From positions 1-37,609 of the forward strand of contig CATZGB010000029.1 of assembly GCA_958418815.1 (NCBI GenBank): a DNA stretch of 37,609 nt, given 5' to 3'. Position numbers and translations under genes: made by a program. The stretch is from an uncultured Bacteroidales bacterium. GTDB taxonomy: Bacteria > Bacteroidota > Bacteroidia > Bacteroidales > Muribaculaceae. Positions within the stretch are counted from its first letter, which is position 1. Each line of letters opens with the position of its first letter. Below, one piece after another: positions 7,701 through 15,408 of this stretch. Under the pieces are notes generated by a model. That model worked only from the letters and a program-made list of their open reading frames with translations, searched no databases and was not told the DNA's origin.

Positions 7701-9881
7701 ACCTCAGCCCGCGAAGATGGCCAGCTCATCATCGAATACCACTCGATGACCATCGCCAAGGAGGAGGGCTGGAAATGCACCCTGTCCTGCGATTACCGCA
7801 AGCCCTTCGTGATGGACGGCTTCCAGAGCGTCGAAGGAGCCACCGGCAAAGGCACCGCAGGCAGCGAGGCCCTGCTGACCGCCATGAAGTTCTCGGTGAC
7901 CGGCGACAAGGATGACATCACCCTGACCGGTTTCCGCTATGAGATACCTCAGGCCGATGAAATCTTCAGCGAGCTGCGCCTTTACGCCACCGGAGAGGAT
8001 GGCCAGTTCTCACGCAACAACCTTGTGGCCACATTGTCTGACATGACATCCACAACCCTTGTCCCCGCCCAGCCGCTTGTGATTTCTGCCGAAGGCACAT
8101 ACCACTACTGGCTGCTCGGCGTGGTGAAAGATGATGCCACCAACAACGCCCAGACCACCATCTCCCCCGTCGAAATGACATATTCGGCAGGCGAGACCGA
8201 CGGCTCTGTCGACCTGTCAGGACTGGAGACAGCCACCTTCAAGGTGGTCGGCGGATTCCACGGCTCATACAACATCGGCTCATCCATCGACGCCCGTTAC
8301 CCCGATTTCGCATCCGCCATCGCCGACATGGCTTCCGGAATCGACGGCCCCGTGACCTTCACCGTCGAGCCGGGCACCTACAATGAGCTTGTCACCCTCG
8401 ACCACATCCCAGGAGTGTCGGAGACCAACACCATCACCTTCGCCGGGCAGACCGGCGACCCGGGAGATGTCATCATCGTGTCAAACAACTGGGTGGAGCC
8501 CCCCTACTCCGATGACAAGCTCGACCATTATTATGGCGTGGTGACCCTGCGCGGCACATCTTTCGTCACATTGTCAGGGATGACCATCCGCACCACCAAT
8601 GTCAGCTTCCCCTCTGTGGTACACATCGCTGACGGCTCGTCAGACATCACCATCGAAAGCTGCGTGGTGTCAGGCCCGACATCCACAACCACCTATGACA
8701 ACCTCGCGCTTGTCAACTCCTATGTAGGCACCGCCGACAACGCCCCGGTCAACAACCGCCTCTCGGTGATTGATTCTGACCTGCGCGGCGGCTACTGCGC
8801 CATTCGTTCCGGCTCGGGCACCATCTACCAGCCCGAATGCGAAGGGGTCACAATCTCGGGATGCTCTTTCGACGGCCAAGGCTACCAGGCCATCTACCTC
8901 TACTTCAGCAAGGACATCAGCATCTCAGACAACTCGCTCGGAGGCACCGCGGGAAGCTCTGACAAGAACTACTGCCAATTTGTCGACCTCAACATCTCCG
9001 GCCCGGCGACAATCCAGCGCAACATCCTCGAATACTCCAAGACCGGCACCTATGGCTTCTACCTGCGCCGTCTCGAAGGGTCTGACGAGGCCCCGATAAT
9101 CATCGCCAACAACATCCTCGACATCAACGCCGGCTCGCAGCCCGGAGCCGGAATCCAGTTCTACAATTCCAACTCCAGCCCGTTCTCAGGCTTCCTGCTG
9201 GCCCACAACACCGTGCGCGTATCTGGCTCAGACGTCGTGATGCCCCTTATAATCAATGTGAAGGTCGGCACCACCGTCGACGGAGTGATTGCCAACAACA
9301 TCCTCCAGAACACCACCCGCACCTACGTCATCAAGGAGCAGTACGGACCCTCGGGAGCCACCTACCGCAACAACGCGGGCTACACCTCTGGGCCGATCCA
9401 CGCCTACTGGGGCGGCTCTTATGACCAGGAAATGAACTGGAACCAGTGGATGCTCGCATCCGGCGAGACCGACGGGGTCAATGCCCGCGTCACATTCGAC
9501 AGCACCGACGAGACCCGTCCGTTGTGGCCCACCTCATTCGAGTTCCTGAAAGCCGGCACACCCCTTCCCGAGGTGACCACCGACTTCCTCGGACTGACAC
9601 GCGACCAGTCGGCTCCCACCATCGGCGCGTATGAGTCATTCACATCTGGCATAAACCAGACTGAAAGCGCGGCCCGTTTCGACAGCGACAGCACCATCAC
9701 CGCCACCGACCTCCTCACCGTGGAGGCCGACAACGCCGACCTGCGTATCTACACCCTCTCGGGCGTGATGCTCATGCATACCAGGGTAAACGGCCCGACC
9801 GTCATCCCCGTCGGCGACCTTCCCCGAGGCCTCTGCGTGATGACCCTCGGCGACAAGGCGGCCCGCCTGCTCCTGCGATGA
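4716..9881 (+). CDS. Giant secreted CUB-like/beta-helix surface protein under B12 riboswitch control
   Basis: This 1721-residue protein has an N-terminal signal peptide (residues 1-29, ending ATTMA) and no lipobox. Four CUB-like domains lie at about residues 40-190, 335-465, 615-765 and 910-1030; each ends with a motif like EDGALTVSF...GWEA. Three related beta-sandwich modules follow CUB domains 2-4 and share the motif EGDNYLWIVADVNPEA (near 559, with variants near 859 and 1126); they resemble the N-terminal module of BNR-repeat neuraminidase-like proteins. A different beta-sandwich follows CUB 1. A right-handed parallel beta-helix with ITIESC-, ISGCSF- and ISDNSL-type repeats spans about 1183-1640. 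Residues about 1645-1721 form a C-terminal domain of the type IX sorting-domain kind (IYTLSGVMLM...GLCVMTL). It is likely exposed on the surface or released. No catalytic site is recognised. Because the only visible control is a cobalamin riboswitch, a role in corrinoid scavenging or in a B12-limited state is inferred, not shown. Confidence 0.85.
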   Translation: MAKCHPFRNRHLHKLAIGALMLVPATTMAETYNMPQFGRVEKQVTETIDFYDLKGTGEISSSSSNNSFATVVFTPANPGEAVQITFSRIHLKGDGANYPVSLSVFDGNYDEDVTYPTTTSSVPVTDFPDNGRLLKRYYSAADKTLLEDSNVTFTSSDPDGSLSVCFLYKYAAKCDGWEAKVNSVTLTDQEILSATPDYSGVNPQTYGGLKGLTLGSLNLMTSGILNPFSATSISFDLDDPDGILENITLLANGSPVDSEPVISGNTYTYPLARTLVPGDNLFTVKADTKAAAPFYASASLRFTDIATDAPFTPAIEATDPVAVTVAAMVMMPADGSHITASVEEGKSILFYDNGGPSANYPEQTSGTVTFKPADGSQGKVMLDFSSIDLFNTNPAKNDQLIVYDGTEVNPDRILVTLLKQTKALVRSTSEDGALTVSFATTTGVTKSGWEATASLFTPQPMTLSGTDVAAASSETLASGDTDCPILRILVKTANTEPPLTLSGVKLDFDGTEAQWAKAKAYYTRNTSSFDPASVILVGETAVNSASTEITAAAPVSLLEGDNYLWIVADVNPEAASGSRVDATATALLLGGETVEVSPASGSTGREVYNLVTLSDSHPVKTVYGSINMAHEPYSTYYPGYDGVNKNKYATFIPGHEGHICQIDFSKLNLYFYKSSYSSSMDVTPKFEVYSGTEATGEPIYVHTQDNNLKSGGDPSAIGTIRSTSPDGALTILFNATTSNSTSTSKGADYGIAAIVSEYQSKPMTLTSAQGISSGLEAVAISSAVNVPAVGLVVTTDGDSSPLTLDNVTFGIKADASVYTAVKLAASGKRASYKDAEVIATGEITPEGEVTFTPAIPLAEGENHFWLLGDISPEAAPATIIDAKINTLTINGEPATVDNADPEGEILTVNTYDPILGDKGQVVEVGQYPVLINGVTAAYMTNEYTITARPAYEGGKVTATFTEGAFNVNTSNQYITVIGGAEPFGVDYNTVYPVSVTSAREDGQLIIEYHSMTIAKEEGWKCTLSCDYRKPFVMDGFQSVEGATGKGTAGSEALLTAMKFSVTGDKDDITLTGFRYEIPQADEIFSELRLYATGEDGQFSRNNLVATLSDMTSTTLVPAQPLVISAEGTYHYWLLGVVKDDATNNAQTTISPVEMTYSAGETDGSVDLSGLETATFKVVGGFHGSYNIGSSIDARYPDFASAIADMASGIDGPVTFTVEPGTYNELVTLDHIPGVSETNTITFAGQTGDPGDVIIVSNNWVEPPYSDDKLDHYYGVVTLRGTSFVTLSGMTIRTTNVSFPSVVHIADGSSDITIESCVVSGPTSTTTYDNLALVNSYVGTADNAPVNNRLSVIDSDLRGGYCAIRSGSGTIYQPECEGVTISGCSFDGQGYQAIYLYFSKDISISDNSLGGTAGSSDKNYCQFVDLNISGPATIQRNILEYSKTGTYGFYLRRLEGSDEAPIIIANNILDINAGSQPGAGIQFYNSNSSPFSGFLLAHNTVRVSGSDVVMPLIINVKVGTTVDGVIANNILQNTTRTYVIKEQYGPSGATYRNNAGYTSGPIHAYWGGSYDQEMNWNQWMLASGETDGVNARVTFDSTDETRPLWPTSFEFLKAGTPLPEVTTDFLGLTRDQSAPTIGAYESFTSGINQTESAARFDSDSTITATDLLTVEADNADLRIYTLSGVMLMHTRVNGPTVIPVGDLPRGLCVMTLGDKAARLLLR

Positions 9882-9945
9882 TTCCGCAGACACCCAACAC
9901 TGATTTTTCGTAATTTCCAAAACCGTTCTATTTCATAAATTTCAA

Positions 9946-9985
9946 GCAGCCGCAGGCCGTGAGGCCCGCGGCTGCTGCCTTTACT
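9946..9985 (+). terminator. Intrinsic terminator after the giant surface protein
   Basis: GCAGCCGCAGGCC at 9946-9958 pairs with GGCCCGCGGCTGC at 9963-9975 around a GTGA loop with one A/C mismatch, followed by TGCCTTTACT. It ends the riboswitch transcript before the next promoter. Confidence 0.8.
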
Positions 9986-10026
9986 ATCAGTTCTCCCTGT
10001 TTTGTGGAGGATTGGGCGGCAATGGG

Positions 10027-10057
10027 TTTGGAGATTTATAATAATTTCTTAACTTTG
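10027..10057 (+). promoter_or_regulatory. Promoter of the Na/Pi cotransporter operon
   Basis: TTTG at 10027-10030 and TAACTTTG at 10050-10057 are separated by 19 bp, an exact Bacteroidetes -33/-7 arrangement. The gene starts 46 bp downstream. Confidence 0.85.
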
Positions 10058-10103
10058 CGGTCGGAATCGGAGCCGGAAACATCCCCTCCGTTCCCGACAT
10101 TAA

Positions 10104-11939
10104 ATGGAATACTCCCTACTTGATTTCTTAGGGCTCTTAGGAGCCGTGGGCCTCTTCCTGTATGGAATGAAGGTCATGAGCGAGGGCCTGCAGAAAGCGG
10201 CCGGCGACCGTCTGCGCAACATCCTGTCGGCGATGACCCGCAACCGATTCACCGGTACAGTGACCGGATTTTTCATCACAGCCTTGATTCAAAGCTCATC
10301 GGCCTCGACCGTCATGGTGGTCAGCTTTGTCAACGCCGGCCTCATGACACTGGCCCAGTCGATGGCAGTCATCATGGGAGCCAATGTCGGCACCACCTTC
10401 ACGGCCTGGATCATAGCCCTGTTCGGCTTCAAAGTCGACATCTCGGCTTTCGCCCTGCCCCTTATCGGCCTGGCCGTCCCGCTGCTGTTCTCGAGCAAGA
10501 GCCGCACCAAGTCAATCGGAGAATTCACCATCGGCTTCGCGTTTCTCTTCATGGGTCTCGACATGATCAGCAAGTATGTCCCCGACCTACAGAGCAACCC
10601 CGAGATGTTTGAGTTCCTGCAGCGCTACGCCTCGATGGGATTCGGCTCGGTGCTGATTTTCTGCCTCGTCGGCCTTGTGCTGACCATGGTCATCCAAAGT
10701 TCGGCAGCCACCTTCGCCATCACCCTCATAATGTGTTCCAAGGGGTGGATTGACTTCCCCCTGGCTTGTGCGCTGGTGCTTGGCTCAAACATCGGTACCA
10801 CAATCACCCCCCTGCTCGCCTCCATGAGCGGAAACGTGGCGGCCAAGCGCACCGCGATGGGCCACCTGCTGTTCAACTTCCTCGGCACAATGTGGGTGCT
10901 GGCCGTCTTCTATCCCTTTGTCGACCTCAACACATGGATCACCGAGGAAATCGGCCAGGGGGACCCGACATCGCTGTTCAAATATGTCAACGACCTGCAG
11001 ACCAGCAACCCCGACATCTACAACCAGCTCTACGCCGGGTCGCTGCCCACGTCTGACGGGGAGATACTGCGCCACCAGACCATCATCTCGCAGCTCCAGG
11101 TCAGCGTATCGTTCGGTCTGTCGATATTCCACACCGTCTTCAACCTCATCAACCTCTCGATAATGATATGGCTCACCAAGGTCTATGTCAAGATTGTCGA
11201 GTTTCTCGTGCCGGCCAGACACAACGGTGACGACGAGTTCCAGCTCAAATTCATCTCGGGAGGTATCCTCTCAGCCTCTGAGCTCAACATCAGCCAGGCC
11301 GAGAAGGAGATTTCGGTGTTCGCCGAGCGAGTCTCGCGCATGCTGCCGATGGCCAAAGAGCTTATCACCACCAAAGATGGCTCAGACGACTTCAACAAGG
11401 TCTACTCCCGTCTGGAAAAATATGAGGAGATCTCAGACCGAATGGAAATCGAGATTGCCAACTACCTCAACCGTTGCGCCGAAGGACGGCTCTCCAACGA
11501 GTCGAAACGCCGCATAGCGGCCATGCTCAGCATCGACTCCGAAATCGAGAGCATCGCCGACTGCGCCCTCGGGGTCGGCAAAATCCTGCTCCGCAAGCAG
11601 CAGAGCGCCGTGCAGTTCAACGACGAGATATACCGCAACATCGAGACGATGTTCTCCTACGTCCAGAAAGCCGTCGACAACATGCTGGTGCTGCTCAACA
11701 ACCTCGAGCACCAGAAGGAGTCGGCCATCATCGTGTCATACAACTGCGAGCGCGAGATCAACAACCTGCGCAACCAGCTGCGCACCAACAACATCGAGAA
11801 CATCAACGAACGCCATTACGAATACCAGAGCGGCATCTACTACATGGACATCATCTCGACGATGGAGAAGATGGGCGACTACATCATCAATGTGGTGGAC
11901 ACCGTCAAAGAGGAGTTCAGGTCAGTGCAGAAAGCCTGA
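10104..11939 (+). CDS. Na+/phosphate cotransporter with C-terminal PhoU-like domain
   Basis: The 611-residue inner-membrane protein has two inverted transporter repeats. Each carries the family's glutamine-serine signature: QSSSAST at residues 63-69 and QSSAAT near residue 198, each followed by a glycine-rich GANVGTT or GSNIGTT segment that forms the substrate site. The membrane part (residues about 5-370) resembles NptA/YjbB and SLC34 proteins. Residues about 390-611 are a cytosolic helical domain with PhoU-like heptads, common in the bacterial branch. It would import, or as with YjbB export, inorganic phosphate with sodium; direction is not determinable here. It starts at an ATG 46 bp after a strong promoter and leads a run of genes continuing to at least 14.9 kb. 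Confidence 0.9.
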   Translation: MEYSLLDFLGLLGAVGLFLYGMKVMSEGLQKAAGDRLRNILSAMTRNRFTGTVTGFFITALIQSSSASTVMVVSFVNAGLMTLAQSMAVIMGANVGTTFTAWIIALFGFKVDISAFALPLIGLAVPLLFSSKSRTKSIGEFTIGFAFLFMGLDMISKYVPDLQSNPEMFEFLQRYASMGFGSVLIFCLVGLVLTMVIQSSAATFAITLIMCSKGWIDFPLACALVLGSNIGTTITPLLASMSGNVAAKRTAMGHLLFNFLGTMWVLAVFYPFVDLNTWITEEIGQGDPTSLFKYVNDLQTSNPDIYNQLYAGSLPTSDGEILRHQTIISQLQVSVSFGLSIFHTVFNLINLSIMIWLTKVYVKIVEFLVPARHNGDDEFQLKFISGGILSASELNISQAEKEISVFAERVSRMLPMAKELITTKDGSDDFNKVYSRLEKYEEISDRMEIEIANYLNRCAEGRLSNESKRRIAAMLSIDSEIESIADCALGVGKILLRKQQSAVQFNDEIYRNIETMFSYVQKAVDNMLVLLNNLEHQKESAIIVSYNCEREINNLRNQLRTNNIENINERHYEYQSGIYYMDIISTMEKMGDYIINVVDTVKEEFRSVQKA

Positions 11940-11954
11940 CGCCAGATCAGCCGC

Positions 11955-12722
11955 ATGTCATTATACCGCTCACACGAATACCAGGCCCCGACATCCCCGT
12001 CAGACCAGACGCTCTACATCACCCGCGACCCGGGCTGGATGAGCGGCGTGGAGGGTGTGTCGCGCCCCGTCACCCCAGGCTCCGACACAGGCATCCTGGC
12101 GATGGTGGTGATGCTGCTGGTGCTGGTGGGGCTCAACATGCGTCATGTAAGGAGGCTTTTCCGCACCATCACCCAGGACCTGTGGTCGGTCAGACGGCGC
12201 GCCAACGCCTTCGACGACCACACCGCCAAGGAGACCCGCACCATCGTCATCCTGCTGCTCCAGCTCTGCGTCTTCGAGGGGATACTGCTCTTCCTCTGGC
12301 TGGGAGACACCGGGCCGGCCATACGGGATGTGTTCCGGCCTGTCGGAGCGCTTGCCGCCCTTGCCATGGGATTCTACCTGTTTGAACTGCTGGCATGCAC
12401 CACCGTCGGATACGCCTTCACCGACCGCGTCAGCGCCGCCCAGTGGCGGCGCGGCCTCAACGCCTCCTCCGTGCTGCTGGGCATACTTCTGACCGTCCCC
12501 ACCCTTGTCTCGCTGTTCTACCCGTCGGTCACAGGCGCGATGCTGTGGGTGGCCGCCGGGTTATATGCAGTCTCCCGTATCATATACATCGCGAAAGGTT
12601 TTAGGATTTTTTACAATAATTTTCCGTCATTGCTTTACTTTATTTTGTACCTTTGCACCCTGGAAATCATTCCATTGATTGCCATCTACATATCGGCAAT
12701 GGAAATTTGTAACCAATTATAA
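11955..12722 (+). CDS. DUF4271 integral membrane protein
   Basis: The 255-residue protein has a polar N-terminal region of about 35 residues followed by six or so hydrophobic segments (for example ILAMVVMLLVLVGL, IVILLLQLCVFEGILLFLWL, LAALAMGFYLFELLA and a C-terminal LYFILYLCTLEIIPLIAIYI). The YAVSRIIYIAKGFRIFYNNF stretch near the end is characteristic of the DUF4271 family, which in Bacteroidetes usually precedes hemD, as here. Its function is unknown. It begins 15 bp after the Na/Pi transporter stop and its 3' end carries a promoter for hemD. Confidence 0.8.
   Translation: MSLYRSHEYQAPTSPSDQTLYITRDPGWMSGVEGVSRPVTPGSDTGILAMVVMLLVLVGLNMRHVRRLFRTITQDLWSVRRRANAFDDHTAKETRTIVILLLQLCVFEGILLFLWLGDTGPAIRDVFRPVGALAALAMGFYLFELLACTTVGYAFTDRVSAAQWRRGLNASSVLLGILLTVPTLVSLFYPSVTGAMLWVAAGLYAVSRIIYIAKGFRIFYNNFPSLLYFILYLCTLEIIPLIAIYISAMEICNQL
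12648..12655 (+). promoter_or_regulatory. Promoter -7 element of hemD, inside the DUF4271 gene
   Basis: TACCTTTG matches the -7 consensus and lies in an unusually A/T-rich stretch at the end of the DUF4271 gene. It would give a leader of about 140 nt before the hemD GTG. No clear -33 element is seen. Confidence 0.55.
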
Positions 12723-12798
12723 CCTCACAGCGTACGAGCCAGTCGTATTGCAAGGGAGTAAGCCGCTGTCGGTTATTATTTATTCGACTATAAGGAAA

Positions 12799-13551
12799 GT
12801 GAAAGTAAAGAAGATTTTAGTCTCGCAGCCAAAACCCTCGTCAGACAAGTCGCCATACTACGACATCGCCCAACGATACGGAGTCGAGATGGTGTTTCGT
12901 CCTTTCATCAAGGTTGAAGGACTTTCAGCAAGGGAATTTCGTCAGCAGAAAATCAACATCCCCGACTACACGGCCGTGATTTTCACCGCCCGCACAGCCA
13001 TCGACCATTTCTTCCGCCTGTGTGAGGAGATGAGGATTTCCATCCCGGACACGATGAAATATTTCTGCACCACCGAGCAGATCGCCCTTTACCTCCAGAA
13101 ATACATCGTCTACCGCAAACGCAAGATTTTCCACGGCGTGACCGGAAAGCTCGACGAGCTCATCCCGGCGCTGACCAAACACAACAAGGACAAATACCTC
13201 TTCGCCATCTCTGACGTGAACTCGCGCGGAGCCGAACTGCTCGACGCCAACAAGGTGAACTACACCAAGGCGGTGATGTACCGCACCGTCAGCAACGACT
13301 TCACCCCCGACGAGGCGTTTGACTACGACATGCTCCTCTTCTTCTCGCCGGCCGGAATCGAGTCGCTCAAGAAGAACTTCCCCGACTTCAACCAGGGCGA
13401 CATACGCATCGGTTGCTTCGGGGCATCCACCGCAAAGGCTGTGGAGGATGCCGGGCTGCGCCTCGACGTGAAAGCGCCGACCCCGGCCGCCCCCTCAATC
13501 ACCGCCGCAATCGAGAACTACCTCAAGGAAGAGGCAGCCAAGGAGGCTTGA
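12799..13551 (+). CDS. hemD: Uroporphyrinogen-III synthase family protein
   Basis: The protein (250 aa from the chosen start) matches the Bacteroidetes HemD-like family, which begins with a VKKILVSQPKP motif. It shows the two-domain alternating alpha/beta pattern of the family, including FTARTAIDHFF, DVNSRGAELL and LLFFSPAGIESL, and ends in CFGASTAKAVEDAGL. HemD closes hydroxymethylbilane to uroporphyrinogen III, the branch point to heme and corrinoids. The GTG at 12799 is preferred because homologues begin at this motif; the frame stays open upstream to 12679 into the DUF4271 gene, but that part is unlike the family. It is followed after 38 bp by rnpA. Many Bacteroidetes lack the rest of the tetrapyrrole pathway yet keep this gene, so the activity is not certain. 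Confidence 0.8.
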   Translation: MKVKKILVSQPKPSSDKSPYYDIAQRYGVEMVFRPFIKVEGLSAREFRQQKINIPDYTAVIFTARTAIDHFFRLCEEMRISIPDTMKYFCTTEQIALYLQKYIVYRKRKIFHGVTGKLDELIPALTKHNKDKYLFAISDVNSRGAELLDANKVNYTKAVMYRTVSNDFTPDEAFDYDMLLFFSPAGIESLKKNFPDFNQGDIRIGCFGASTAKAVEDAGLRLDVKAPTPAAPSITAAIENYLKEEAAKEA

Positions 13552-13589
13552 GACAGCCACAACCCACCACAGCGTATCCTCCCGAAACC

Positions 13590-13991
13590 GTGAACGACTT
13601 CAGGCTACCGAAACCGACCCGCCTCTGTTCGCAGACAGCCATAGACAGGCTGTTCGCGCAACGCGACGTGAAGGGCGCGCTGGCCTACCCCCTGCGGGCC
13701 GTCTGGGGCGACAACCTCAGCCGCACCAGGGGAGACGCCGTCCAGTTTCTTCCATCCGTGCCGAAGAAAAGGCTGCGCCACGCCGTCGACAGGGTCACTA
13801 TGAGGCGCCGCATCCGCGAGGCATACCGGCTCAACCGCCAGAAGTATTTCCCTGAATCACTCGAGGCTCCGCTCGACATCCTGTTTGTCTATGTGGGCAA
13901 CACCCCCGAGCCATACGCAAAGGTGGAGAACGCCATGAGGAGACTGCTCCACAAGATTTTCCGCCCCGCCAAGGATTCCGGCAACCGGTGA
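13590..13991 (+). CDS. rnpA: Ribonuclease P protein component
   Basis: The basic 133-residue protein shows the RnpA layout: N-terminal FRLPKPTRLCSQTAIDRLF, a central strand with FLPSVPKKRLRHAVDRV and the RNA-binding helix TMRRRIREAYRLN, and a C-terminal DILFVYVG strand and amphipathic helix. It binds the catalytic RNase P RNA and aids 5' maturation of tRNA. The start is the GTG at 13590, giving the usual MNDFRL-type N-terminus. Its stop overlaps the alternative GTG start of the next gene by 3 bases, which signals translational coupling to yidD, the usual neighbour. Confidence 0.93.
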   Translation: MNDFRLPKPTRLCSQTAIDRLFAQRDVKGALAYPLRAVWGDNLSRTRGDAVQFLPSVPKKRLRHAVDRVTMRRRIREAYRLNRQKYFPESLEAPLDILFVYVGNTPEPYAKVENAMRRLLHKIFRPAKDSGNR

Positions 13992-14929
13992 CACCATCCC
14001 CGATGACCGCTGTGGCAACCCTCTCCCGTCACATATCCCGCCTGCTGGCAAAGGCCCTGATTCTGCCAATCCGCTTTTACCAGCTCTGCATCTCCCCGAT
14101 GTTTCCGGGGAGTTGCCGTTTTACCCCGACATGCTCGCAATACGCCGTGGAGGCCCTGCGCCTCCACGGGCCGGCTCGCGGCTCGCGGCTCGCCATACGG
14201 CGCATAATGCGGTGTCACCCCTGGGGCGGCACGGGCTACGACCCGGTGCCGCCGCGCAATGTCATCGACGCGCACACCCACCGCCTCTCCCCTTCACCGA
14301 CATCAGTCATCTCCCTCCCTTCCGGCCAGGCCCCCATCTGTGAGAATGAGGGATATTACTCGTCAGGCATCCACCCCTGGGACACCGGGGCCGCCACCCG
14401 GCAGACTATGGAGGAGCTGGAGACAACGCTCTCCTCTCCCCGCGTCGTGGCCGTCGGTGAATGCGGGCTCGACCGCCTCAGGGGAGCTTCCATCGAACAC
14501 CAGGAGGAGATTTTCCGCCAGCATATCCGCCTCAGCGAGAAGACAGGCAAACCATTGGTGATACACCTGGTCAAGGCCCTTGACATCTTCCTGAAAATCA
14601 GGAAGGAGACCCGCGGCAGCCAGCCCTGGATAATCCACGGCTTCCGGGGCAATCCCGACATGCTCGCCCGGTTGCTCGCCTCGGGCGACCACAACAGGCT
14701 CCACTTCTCGATCGGCGAGAAATTCAACCGGGACACCGTGGCCCTTATCCCGGCCGACCGGCTGCTGATTGAAACCGACGAGTCTCAGCTCACCACCGAG
14801 GAAATCCTCCGACATGTGGCCGAGGCCCGGGGCGACAATCCCGCCGCGCTCGCCACGACGGTCAACGCCAATGCCATACGGCTGTTCCCGGCCATGGCCG
14901 GCGAATCCCTGGCGAAAGAAAAACGTTGA
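13988..14929 (+). CDS. YidD-TatD fusion: membrane insertion factor joined to TatD-family hydrolase
   Basis: One uninterrupted 313-residue frame carries two proteins that are normally separate. Residues about 24-88 are YidD: amphipathic N-terminus, RFYQLCISPMFPGSCRFTPTCSQYAVEAL and RCHPWGGTGYDPVP, the three conserved Cys-rich turns of the family. At residue 92 a TatD-type TIM barrel begins with IDAHTHR and keeps its metal residues: His96, His98, Glu158 (VGECGLD), His193 (VIHLVKA), His217 (IIHGFRG) and Asp264 (ETDES). There is only a three-residue link (PRN). YidD assists YidC-mediated membrane insertion; TatD proteins are metal-dependent nucleases or hydrolases. Start is the GTG at 13988, overlapping rnpA, or the in-frame ATG at 14003. 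In other Bacteroidetes yidD and tatD are adjacent, so loss of the stop codon is a natural route to this fusion. Confidence 0.85.
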   Translation: MTPSPMTAVATLSRHISRLLAKALILPIRFYQLCISPMFPGSCRFTPTCSQYAVEALRLHGPARGSRLAIRRIMRCHPWGGTGYDPVPPRNVIDAHTHRLSPSPTSVISLPSGQAPICENEGYYSSGIHPWDTGAATRQTMEELETTLSSPRVVAVGECGLDRLRGASIEHQEEIFRQHIRLSEKTGKPLVIHLVKALDIFLKIRKETRGSQPWIIHGFRGNPDMLARLLASGDHNRLHFSIGEKFNRDTVALIPADRLLIETDESQLTTEEILRHVAEARGDNPAALATTVNANAIRLFPAMAGESLAKEKR

Positions 14930-14959
14930 CACACCGGCGTGTGATTCAAAATAAAATGC

Positions 14960-14967
14960 TAACTTTG
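14960..14967 (+). promoter_or_regulatory. Promoter -7 element for the 15.0-17.6 kb operon
   Basis: TAACTTTG followed by CGG matches the -7 consensus, 59 bp before the next start codon. It lies just after the YidD-TatD stop, so a new transcription unit starts here. Confidence 0.75.
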
Positions 14968-15026
14968 CGGTAGGCATCGGTTTCAGACTGCCTGCAGACT
15001 TTTAACAATTCCTTATCCATCACACC

Positions 15027-15404
15027 ATGGAAGAAGAAGCAAAAAAGAAGCTTTCCGCTGATCCTGACGGACTTCTCACATATGAATATATCGCGAATCA
15101 TATCGACACCGTGGAGCCCGAACTCCCATGGCTGGTCGAGAACATGGAGAGAGTAGACCTAACCGGCCAGTTTGTCATCTCGGCCGCCCGTTACCTCTTC
15201 GCCATCGACTCGGCGGCTTTCGCCCCGCATATCGACAGGCTAATCAAGTCGGGCATCGAGAAGGACCGCGAACACCGCTACCTGGGCGACATGCTCAGGC
15301 AGATGTATGGCCCTGACTACGCCGAACGCTCCGAGGAGCTGTCGGCCACCGACGACAACTTCCGCCGAATCTACAAACGGCTCTTCCCCATCTCAGCAAT
15401 CTGA
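15027..15404 (+). CDS. Conserved-looking small acidic protein of unknown function
   Basis: The 125-residue protein is not recognised. It is predicted soluble and all-helical, with no signal peptide. It begins MEEEAKKKLSADPDGLLTYE and contains hydrophobic helical stretches such as LPWLVENMERVDLTGQFVISAARYLFAID and ends FRRIYKRLFPISAI. It has its own promoter and RBS-poor leader of about 55 nt, and its stop is only 4 bp before the ATG of the cyclophilin gene, so the two are very probably co-translated. That linkage hints at an association with protein folding or quality control, but nothing in the sequence itself assigns a function. Confidence 0.75.
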   Translation: MEEEAKKKLSADPDGLLTYEYIANHIDTVEPELPWLVENMERVDLTGQFVISAARYLFAIDSAAFAPHIDRLIKSGIEKDREHRYLGDMLRQMYGPDYAERSEELSATDDNFRRIYKRLFPISAI

Positions 15405-15408
15405 ATCA

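Noticed and set aside
11474..12385. 303-codon plus-strand ORF spanning the Na/Pi transporter end and the DUF4271 gene
   Set aside because: It is Arg/His/Gln/Pro-rich out-of-frame reading of two supported genes.
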